Below are positions 16,775 to 23,351 of a stretch of 64,000 nucleotides of DNA, in pieces (the stretch's first letter is position 1; each line of letters starts with the position of its first letter). Source of the stretch: Jingweiarchaeum tengchongense (GTDB lineage: Archaea > Nanobdellota > Nanobdellia > Jingweiarchaeales > Jingweiarchaeaceae); assembly GCA_038874075.1 (NCBI GenBank), contig JAVZDD010000002.1, positions 57,002 through 121,001 of the forward strand. The letters run 5' to 3'. Below the pieces are notes generated by a model that was given only the letters and a program-made list of their open reading frames with translations, did not search any database and was not told where the DNA came from. The translations under genes and the position numbers were made by a program.

Positions 16775-16797
16775 CAAAATTTCTGAAAGAAATTTTG
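16775..16797 (+). repeat. perfect 9-bp stem-loop
   Basis: CAAAATTTC and GAAATTTTG form a perfect 9-bp inverted repeat around TGAAA in the gap between the HIT promoter and EF-2. It lacks a T-tract immediately downstream, so a terminator is uncertain. A locally GC-rich stretch (16798-16840) follows, unlike the surrounding AT-rich DNA. Confidence 0.45.
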
Positions 16798-16978
16798 CCA
16801 CGCCGTGCGGGCTTTCACTTTGTTCAGGACGCCTAAAGTTACTGGAGTAAATATTGAAGTTGAGAATTGGAAATTTATGATACAAAAAGCGACAAAATTC
16901 CGAGCTGTTGATTCTGCATAAATATCGGTGATAAAATGAAGATTTTTAATGTTTAAGGCATCAACATTAAGTTAACAG
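16798..16978 (+). other. intergenic sequence without a recognisable gene
   Basis: Between the stem-loop and the EF-2 promoter I see no gene of normal length. The stretch includes a GC-rich patch and the right copy of the direct repeat (16895-16921). A short frame ending at TAA 16919-16921 reads through it but matches nothing I know. It may be debris of the same event that left the truncated recombinase. Confidence 0.4.
16895..16921 (+). repeat. right copy of imperfect direct repeat flanking the HIT gene
   Basis: This is the second copy of the repeat at 16256-16281, with the same orientation and a one-base insertion. It resembles the 3' end of the HIT gene, so it could be a duplicated target or attachment site. 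It lies in the non-coding gap upstream of EF-2. Confidence 0.5.
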
Positions 16979-17003
16979 AACCGAAAATAGAAAAATATAT
17001 AAA
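16979..17003 (+). promoter_or_regulatory. BRE/TATA promoter of the elongation factor genes
   Basis: The segment carries CCGAAAATAGAAAA followed by TATATAAAG, a purine-rich BRE and TATA element. Initiation would be near 17025, giving a leader of about 45 bases before EF-2. The same CCGAAAATAGAAAA string occurs at 34978-34991 before another promoter. Confidence 0.65.
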
Positions 17004-17068
17004 GAATAGAGATTTTTAAAGTTTGGTAGAAAAATTTAAAGAGAGAATGATTAAGGGTAAGTGGGAAT

Positions 17069-19237
17069 ATGGTTGAAAAGGAAAGTATGATCGATAAGGT
17101 AATGCGATTAGTTAAGTTTAGAGATCAGATTAGAGATATTGGCACGATTGCGCATGTTGATCATGGTAAGACAACGACTTGTGATAGTTTATTGGCTGGT
17201 GCAGGTATGCTCTCTTGGGAAGTTGCTGGAAAGAAATTGGCTTTGGACTATGTCGCTGTTGAGCAAGAAAGACAAATGACTGTAAAAAGTGCTGATGCGA
17301 GCATGGTGCATGAATACGAAGGAAAAGAATACTTAATAAATCTTGTTGATACACCTGGACACGTGGATTTTGGTGGCCATGTAACGAGGGCTGTTAGAAT
17401 TATGGATGGTGGCCTACTTGTTGTTGATGCGGTTGAAGGTGTGATGCCACAGACAGAAACAGTTTTGAGACAAGCACTTAGAGAAGGTGTAAAACCTGTT
17501 CTTTATTTTAATAAAGTAGATCGACTAATAAAGGAACTCAGACTTCCACCTGAGCAGATACAACAACGCTTAGTAAAAACAATAGATGAGGTCAATAATT
17601 TAATATTCCAACTAGCACCAAAGGAATTTAAGGAAAAATGGCAAATTAGAGTACAAGAGGGTAATGTTGCCTTTGGCTGTTCATTACACAAGTGGGCGCT
17701 TTCATATCCTTATATGCAAAAAACAGGAATAACTTTCAGGGATGTGGTTGAGGCGTATAATGCTGGACCAGAAGCGGTCGAAGAACTCGCAAAGAAAGCA
17801 CCACTCCATAAGATTCTGCTCGATATGATCATCAAACATCTTGTCTCACCTGTTGAAGCACAGAAGTACAGGATACCTATCATTTGGAGAGGTGATTTGA
17901 ATACTGATGTTGGAAAGGCACTATTAAATTGCGATCCAAATGGCCCATTGGTTTTTTGTGTATCAAAAGTAATTGTGGATCCACAAGCAGGTGAAATTGC
18001 TGTTGGTAGGATTTTTTCCGGAACGATAAAAAGAGGGGAAGATGTTTATTTAAACAGAGCACAAAGCACACAAAAAGTACAACAAATATTGATTTGGAAG
18101 GGACATCAAAGATTTCCTGTTGATGAGGTTCCTGCTGGTAACATTATTGGTGTGATTGGGTTAAAAGGTGCGATGTCTGGGGAAACAGTTTCAAGAGAAC
18201 CTATTACACCATTCGAAAGTATACGCCACATATTCGAGCCTGTTGTCACAAAGGCAGTTGAGGCAAAGAATCCAAAGGATTTACCAAAATTAATACAAGT
18301 ATTAAATGATCTAGCAATAGAAGATCCAACACTAAAAGTTGAGATAAATGAGGAAACTGGTGAAAACTTAGTTTCAGGTTTGGGTGAGCTCCATCTCGAA
18401 ATTGTTGAATACTTCATCACAAGAGAAAGGGGCATCGAAATCGTGAGCTCACAGCCAATCGTTGTTTATCGTGAAACCGTCAAGGATTTAAGTCCTGTGA
18501 TTGAAGGAAAATCTCCAAATCGACACAACAAATTTTACATCACTGTAGAGCCACTGGAAAAAAGTGTCTATGAGGCGCTCGTTAATAATGAGGTACCTGA
18601 AGGAAAAATAAAGAAGAAAGATGATGTAATCATACAAAAACTCGTTGATGCTGGTATGGACAGAGAAGAGGCAAGAAGAGTCAAGGACATATACAATCAT
18701 AATATATTCGTAGATGCTACGAGGGGAATCGTACACATCGGGGAAATAATGGAAATGGCACTGAATGCCTTTGAAGAAATAATGAAGAATGGTCCAATTG
18801 CAAAGGAACCTGTGATTGGTGTGAAGGTAAAACTCGTGGATTGTGTGCTTCATGAAGACGCAATTCACCGTGGTCCTGCGCAAGTAATACCTGCGGTTAG
18901 ACAAGCAATCAAAGATGCATTTTTACAAGCAAATCCATTGCTATTTGAACCAGTCCAAACAATAAGAATCGATGTTCCAGCAAAATATATTGGTAACATT
19001 TCAAGATTGATTCAATCGCGCAGAGGTCAGCTCATAGACATGCAACAAGAAGGTGATCACGCAATAATAAAGGCAAAATTACCTGTTGCGAACATGTTTG
19101 GATTCACGAATGAAGTTAGAAGTGAAACTGAAGGTAGGGGAGCTTGGTTTTTGATAGATAGTAAATTTGAAAGATTGCCAATGGAAATGCAAGAAGAAGT
19201 AATAAAGAAGATTAAAGAAAGAAAGGGAATCGAATAA
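17069..19237 (+). CDS. fusA: elongation factor 2 (EF-2)
   Basis: The 722-aa GTPase drives ribosomal translocation. The G domain has AHVDHGKTT (G1), DTPGH (G3) and NKVD (G4); domains II-V follow. The domain IV tip reads LHEDAIHRGPAQVIP with the histidine that is converted to diphthamide in archaea and eukaryotes at residue 600 (codon 18866-18868). Length is normal for the family. It is followed 55 bases later by EF-1A with its own TATA box. The intact diphthamide target matters because the Dph2 gene in this window (45593) is shortened. Confidence 0.98.
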   Translation: MVEKESMIDKVMRLVKFRDQIRDIGTIAHVDHGKTTTCDSLLAGAGMLSWEVAGKKLALDYVAVEQERQMTVKSADASMVHEYEGKEYLINLVDTPGHVDFGGHVTRAVRIMDGGLLVVDAVEGVMPQTETVLRQALREGVKPVLYFNKVDRLIKELRLPPEQIQQRLVKTIDEVNNLIFQLAPKEFKEKWQIRVQEGNVAFGCSLHKWALSYPYMQKTGITFRDVVEAYNAGPEAVEELAKKAPLHKILLDMIIKHLVSPVEAQKYRIPIIWRGDLNTDVGKALLNCDPNGPLVFCVSKVIVDPQAGEIAVGRIFSGTIKRGEDVYLNRAQSTQKVQQILIWKGHQRFPVDEVPAGNIIGVIGLKGAMSGETVSREPITPFESIRHIFEPVVTKAVEAKNPKDLPKLIQVLNDLAIEDPTLKVEINEETGENLVSGLGELHLEIVEYFITRERGIEIVSSQPIVVYRETVKDLSPVIEGKSPNRHNKFYITVEPLEKSVYEALVNNEVPEGKIKKKDDVIIQKLVDAGMDREEARRVKDIYNHNIFVDATRGIVHIGEIMEMALNAFEEIMKNGPIAKEPVIGVKVKLVDCVLHEDAIHRGPAQVIPAVRQAIKDAFLQANPLLFEPVQTIRIDVPAKYIGNISRLIQSRRGQLIDMQQEGDHAIIKAKLPVANMFGFTNEVRSETEGRGAWFLIDSKFERLPMEMQEEVIKKIKERKGIE

Positions 19238-19292
19238 AGGAAAAATTTAAATTTTAAGTTTTATGCTGATAAAATGAAAGGGGTGTGAAATA

Positions 19293-20561
19293 ATGGCTAC
19301 AAAGAAGCCTCACTTAAATTTAGTATTTATTGGACATGTAGACCACGGTAAATCAACTTGCATCGGTAGACTATTCTATGAGACAGGAGTAATATCACCA
19401 CAGGAGCTTGAAAAGGTAAAGAAAGAAATTGCTGAGTTAGGTAAACCCACTTTTGAGTGGGCATTCCTCATGGATGTTAGCAAGGAAGAGAGAACAAAAG
19501 GAATGACAATCGACTTAATGCACAAGAGGTTTGAAACAGACAAGTACTATTTCACAGTTATTGATGCGCCAGGACACAGGGACTTCGTAAAGAACATGAT
19601 TACAGGAGCAAGCCAAGCAGATGCAGCAGTACTTGTAGTTGATGTGAAAGATGGAGTGATGCAACAAACGAGGGAGCACGCATATCTAGCAAAAGTACTT
19701 GGGATAAAACAATTGTTAATTGCGCTAAACAAAATGGACATCATAAACTACGATGAAAAGCGATACAATGAAGTTAAGGCGGACGTGGAGAAGTTACTTA
19801 AAGGCGTAGGATTCAACATGGAAAAGGTGAGATTCGTACCAATCAGTGCTTTGAAGGGTGAAAATTTAGTAAAGCCAAGCGAAAATATGCCTTGGTATAA
19901 AGGACCAACATTAATTCAGGCATTAGATTACTTTGAAGTTCCAGAGAAACCAGTAAATCTGCCATTAAGATTACCGATACAAGATGTGTATTCAATTACT
20001 GGAGTAGGTACCGTGCCTGTTGGTAGGGTAGAAACTGGTGTTCTAAAAGTCAATGACAGAGTAATAATTGAGCCAGCTCACATAGAAGCAGAGGTAAAGA
20101 GCATAGAAATGCACCATGAACAGATACCAGAGGCATTACCTGGTGATAATGTTGGATTTAACTTGAGAGGCGTCACGAAGGAGCAAATCAAAAGAGGAGA
20201 TGTCATTGGTCATCCAGATAAACCTCCAACTGTTGCAAAGGAATTTACTGCTCAAATTATCGTAATAAACCATCCAACTGTAATTACAGTAGGATACACA
20301 CCTGTATTCCACTGCCACACAGCTCAAGTTGCATGCAAATTCAAGAAATTATTGAAGCAGTTAGATCCAAAAACTGGTGCGACAATAAAAGAAAATCCAG
20401 ATTTCTTAAAAACAGGTGATGCAGCAATCGTAGTAATTGAACCAACAAAGCCACTTGTAATCGAGAAGAAAGATGAAATACCACAAATGGCAACGTTTGC
20501 AATAAGAGACATGGGAATGACGATTGGTGCAGGAATCTGCATTGACGTGGTCAAAAGGTGA
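19293..20561 (+). CDS. tuf: elongation factor 1-alpha (EF-1A)
   Basis: The 422-aa GTPase delivers aminoacyl-tRNA to the ribosome. It has GHVDHGKST at the N-terminus, DAPGHRDFVKNMITGASQAD (switch II region) and NKMD, then the two beta-barrel domains with VPVGRVETG and PVFHCHTAQVAC. ATG 19293 follows an AGGGGTGTGA ribosome-binding region, and a TATA box lies near 19245-19256. It is adjacent to EF-2 and uS10 in the usual archaeal order. Confidence 0.98.
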   Translation: MATKKPHLNLVFIGHVDHGKSTCIGRLFYETGVISPQELEKVKKEIAELGKPTFEWAFLMDVSKEERTKGMTIDLMHKRFETDKYYFTVIDAPGHRDFVKNMITGASQADAAVLVVDVKDGVMQQTREHAYLAKVLGIKQLLIALNKMDIINYDEKRYNEVKADVEKLLKGVGFNMEKVRFVPISALKGENLVKPSENMPWYKGPTLIQALDYFEVPEKPVNLPLRLPIQDVYSITGVGTVPVGRVETGVLKVNDRVIIEPAHIEAEVKSIEMHHEQIPEALPGDNVGFNLRGVTKEQIKRGDVIGHPDKPPTVAKEFTAQIIVINHPTVITVGYTPVFHCHTAQVACKFKKLLKQLDPKTGATIKENPDFLKTGDAAIVVIEPTKPLVIEKKDEIPQMATFAIRDMGMTIGAGICIDVVKR

Positions 20562-20580
20562 TTTATTTTTTATTTATTTT
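20562..20580 (+). terminator. T-rich terminator after EF-1A
   Basis: Immediately after the tuf stop the sequence TTTATTTTTTATTTATTTT is a typical archaeal oligo-T termination signal without a hairpin. The next gene, uS10, has its own TATA-like sequence near 20590-20598. Confidence 0.5.
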
Positions 20581-20622
20581 GAAACAAAAAGTTTTAATAA
20601 GAGTTTATTTTAGGAATTTGAG

Positions 20623-20931
20623 ATGGCAAAAGCAAGAATAAAGTTAAGCTCAGTCGATCCAAAAAAACTGGACGAGATTTGCAATCAAATCAAAGAGATT
20701 GCAAATAAAACTGGTGTAGACATCAAAGGACCTATTCCTTTACCTACTAAAAGATTGAAGATTTTTACCAGGAAATCTCCATGTGGATCTGGAAGAGAAA
20801 CATATGAAAAGTGGGAAATGAGAATTCACAAAAGGGTCATAGACTTGGGGATGGATGAAAGAGCAGTAAGATTGATCATGAGGATACCAATCCCTAAGGA
20901 CGTAAACATAGAAATGCAAGTGATAGAATAA
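20623..20931 (+). CDS. rps10: 30S ribosomal protein uS10
   Basis: The 102-aa protein carries the uS10 blocks KARIKLSSVDPKKLDEIC, IKGPIPLPTKRLKIFTRKSPCG and HKRVIDLGMDERAVRLIMRI. It belongs to the small-subunit head. A TATA-like TTTTAATAAG about 26-30 bases upstream of ATG 20623 suggests leaderless transcription. It ends the EF-2/EF-1A/S10 block. Confidence 0.96.
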   Translation: MAKARIKLSSVDPKKLDEICNQIKEIANKTGVDIKGPIPLPTKRLKIFTRKSPCGSGRETYEKWEMRIHKRVIDLGMDERAVRLIMRIPIPKDVNIEMQVIE

Positions 20932-21026
20932 TCTGCACTCCTTCTAGTATGCAAAGCAGACAAATCAAAGTGACTTATGGAACAGAAAGATTTAAATATA
21001 AAAATTTATTACTTAAAAGTAGTAAA

Positions 21027-21317
21027 ATGAGCCTTGCACCTGAAATCTTACCACATGCAAAGAAGCACGGAGTAAAATTAGAGCACATTGTTGATACCGT
21101 AACTTCTCCAGATTTTGTTGATAAAGAAAGAGTACATGAAGACTACAAAAACAATAGGATTATTTTCATAAAGAAAATACCAGACTACCCTGATAATCGA
21201 CCACATGAAACTTTTGTTGTAATCGAGCATCAAGCAGGAAGACCTGTGATTGTATCTGCGCGCTATCAGAGGATTGGTAGGTGCAATTATTTACAAAACT
21301 ACAATTCAGAATTATAG
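21027..21317 (+). CDS. small hypothetical protein, DUF4258/toxin-like pattern
   Basis: The 96-aa protein starts at ATG 21027, placed about 26 bases after TTTAAATATAAAAATTTA (20990-21007); an upstream ATG at 20949 would put that promoter inside the gene. The pattern HAKKHGVKLEHIVDTVTSPDFV, a Tyr/Asn turn, a beta strand and FVVIEHQAGRPVIVSAR resembles small DUF4258/RelE-like proteins, but similarity is weak. No antitoxin gene is adjacent. The last 19 bases overlap the convergent NUDIX gene, and both proteins end in YNSEL. Confidence 0.6.
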   Translation: MSLAPEILPHAKKHGVKLEHIVDTVTSPDFVDKERVHEDYKNNRIIFIKKIPDYPDNRPHETFVVIEHQAGRPVIVSARYQRIGRCNYLQNYNSEL

Positions 21318-21718
21318 ATCCTTAATATTACGTCTTTCGTGTGCGGTTCAACGAAATTTAATTCATCCAACTTTGAGATTTCAACCCACTCTGGTTTTGT
21401 TTCATCGCCTTCTGATAATTCACCACTCACAATCCTACATAAATACAAAATCAATCCAAAATACTCCTTCTTGCCAGATTTCCTATTTATTTCTGCAAAC
21501 CAAACCTTATTGATCAATCTTATTGGTTGAACATAAAAACCAGTTTCCTCTTTCACTTCTCTTATCAATGTGTCCCTTATTTCTTCCCCATCGTTTACCC
21601 TACCCGCTGGAAATCCATACGTACCTGTAATGTGTGCTGCACCCTCTTTATGCTTAACTAGAAGTACTTTATCTCCATCGAATATAACAGCACCAACGGT
21701 TAATGTACCTTCCATCAT
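21299..21718 (-). CDS. NUDIX hydrolase
   Basis: The 139-aa enzyme contains a full Nudix box (GRVNDGEEIRDTLIREVKEE, then TGF) whose Glu residues bind Mg2+. It belongs with small NUDIX pyrophosphohydrolases that clean up nucleotides or split ADP-ribose; substrate is not evident. ATG 21718 or 21715 is preferred because a TATA-like TTTTTATATAATC lies about 20-30 bases upstream, whereas ATG 21769 lies beyond it. The final codons overlap the opposite-strand gene by 19 bases. Confidence 0.9.
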   Translation of the reverse strand: MMEGTLTVGAVIFDGDKVLLVKHKEGAAHITGTYGFPAGRVNDGEEIRDTLIREVKEETGFYVQPIRLINKVWFAEINRKSGKKEYFGLILYLCRIVSGELSEGDETKPEWVEISKLDELNFVEPHTKDVILRIYNSEL

Positions 21719-21910
21719 GCAATTAAGATGAGTGATTATATAAAAATTTTTCTTTTGATATTCTGTCAATGCGTGTATGACGTTATGTTGAATTGGGAAA
21801 GTAAACTTTGATAGATTTTAATCCGTTCCGCGAACCATTCTTTTGGGTCCCCATATTATCAAGATGAACACCACTCCGACTACATTTAATATAAGTGAAT
21901 AAAGTCCACC

Positions 21911-22633
21911 CTAAGTTGTTGAAACAGTTGGGAAAATAAAGTGTGATAAATTACCCATAGTATGGAAAAGCAAAACCGCCAATATGCTTTTATTCGTATT
22001 GTTATATATCCATGTAAAAAATATAGAGAGGAAGACCGTACCAAGTATAAATCCCAAGATGGGCACATTGCGATACATTTCCTGATTTTTCATAAAGAAT
22101 AATGGAATGTGCCATAACCCCCATATGATCCCAAGTAATACACTAGAAACAAGTGCATTGTAACGTGCTTGCAATCTGTCAAGAGCATATCCTCTCCAAC
22201 CAAATTCTTCTGCCACTGGACCGCCAAGGAATAGGATGTAAAGGAATGCTGGTATTATAACCCACGGTTGAGATAAAAATGTAATTTCAGGTGCTGGCTC
22301 GCCAGTAAGAATAGCTAATAAAAGAGAAAGTCCTACAATCATCGGCATTAGGAAAAATATGGGAACAAGCCAGATTTTCTTAAAATTAAAATCCAGGCCT
22401 CTTTTTAAGAGCGTTATTACTCCATCCTTTCCTTCATTCAAGTAAGTGAGAAGAAAGGCAGCAACAAATGGGCCAAAGGGGGCCACGAATAAATGAATGT
22501 CCCATAGAATTTCCAGTAACCAGAAAATCCATGACCAACCAAAGGCAATCAAAAAGAATGACATTAAATCTCGTTTTTCTAAATTAACTAGCTCCATGGT
22601 CAATCCTGCTTTCAATGGTTCCATAATAGACAT
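21911..22633 (-). CDS. CPBP-family intramembrane metalloprotease, amber-truncated
   Basis: The protein has about eight hydrophobic helices and the CPBP (CAAX protease/bacteriocin-processing) motifs: EEFGWRG with the catalytic Glu pair and Arg, IWGLWHIPLFF, and FHTMGNLSHF with the second and third His regions. These proteases cleave within the membrane. At 240 aa the frame stops at TAG (21911-21913), but 30 more in-frame codons continue to TAA at 21818-21820 and encode one more hydrophobic helix with a basic tail. That is what a full-length member would have, so the gene may carry a recent nonsense mutation. Confidence 0.85.
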   Translation of the reverse strand: MSIMEPLKAGLTMELVNLEKRDLMSFFLIAFGWSWIFWLLEILWDIHLFVAPFGPFVAAFLLTYLNEGKDGVITLLKRGLDFNFKKIWLVPIFFLMPMIVGLSLLLAILTGEPAPEITFLSQPWVIIPAFLYILFLGGPVAEEFGWRGYALDRLQARYNALVSSVLLGIIWGLWHIPLFFMKNQEMYRNVPILGFILGTVFLSIFFTWIYNNTNKSILAVLLFHTMGNLSHFIFPTVSTT

Positions 22634-22711
22634 AGTCCAATTTAATATTTTTCTGTTGTAGTTGGTTAATGTTTGTTTGTGACTTTATTTAATTTTCTGA
22701 AGCCAAGAAAG

Positions 22712-23350
22712 TCATATTGATTTTTTTCTCTTTCTTTGTTTTAAAAGGAATGATGCTATTAAACCAATCACTAAAATTAAAACTATCCCAACGGCTATGT
22801 AAAAACTTGAAGTTACTTCCTCACAATCTGGGTCCTCTGCTTTTCTACAATCGGGATCGCATATGTTATCTTTCATTTTATCACAATACCCATCGAGAGA
22901 TCCAGATGGACAATCTTTTGGACATGAACTAAAATTCTCTGGAACACCGCAGGTTCCATCTCCACAGATTGTTTCTTCAAAATGCAGTCCCATAAGTCTA
23001 GTGACCTCTACTTCCTCTCCATCATCAAGGACACATACCGCACATTCTTGACTTAACAATCTCACACACTTGTCCCAATCGCTTATTGTTTTAATTTGAT
23101 ATCCTTGTTTCGAACAATAACTGGACTCTTGAGCAACCTCTCCTCTCAAGAATTGCCATGCATCTACTTCTTGGCCGTTTTGAAGTTTACAAATACCTAA
23201 CTCACCTTCTGGAGTACTTTCTACTACATATTCATAACCAAGTGCGCTGCAATAAACTTCTGCTGGATTCTTAAGTGCGAAGACTAAATTAGGAAGAGCG
23301 ATTGCTAAAAGAGCAACTAAAAATACCATCACACTTATTTTTGTTTTCAT
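22712..23350 (-). CDS. secreted Cys-rich DUF333 protein with C-terminal membrane anchor
   Basis: The 212-aa protein has an N-terminal signal peptide (about residues 1-25). Two DUF333-like modules follow, the first with NPAEVYCSALGYEY...GICKLQNGQEVDAWQFLRG. A short disulfide-type knot comes next with CGDGTCGVPENFSSCPKDC and further CDPDC pairs. A transmembrane helix (about 186-205) and a basic KQRKRKK tail finish it. It is thus anchored with the Cys-rich part outside. It starts one base after the stop of the secreted papain-like protease gene, with GAGGAG as ribosome-binding site, so the two are coupled; it could inhibit, anchor or be processed by the protease (inference). Confidence 0.75.
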   Translation of the reverse strand: MKTKISVMVFLVALLAIALPNLVFALKNPAEVYCSALGYEYVVESTPEGELGICKLQNGQEVDAWQFLRGEVAQESSYCSKQGYQIKTISDWDKCVRLLSQECAVCVLDDGEEVEVTRLMGLHFEETICGDGTCGVPENFSSCPKDCPSGSLDGYCDKMKDNICDPDCRKAEDPDCEEVTSSFYIAVGIVLILVIGLIASFLLKQRKRKKSI

Positions 23351-23351
23351 T

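Noticed and set aside
21911..21913. TAG in the CPBP gene as a pyrrolysine codon
   Set aside because: TAG ends several ordinary genes here (rpoH, rpoB', the NUDIX gene). No pyrrolysyl-tRNA synthetase or tRNA-Pyl is visible, and a CPBP protease is not a known pyrrolysine protein.
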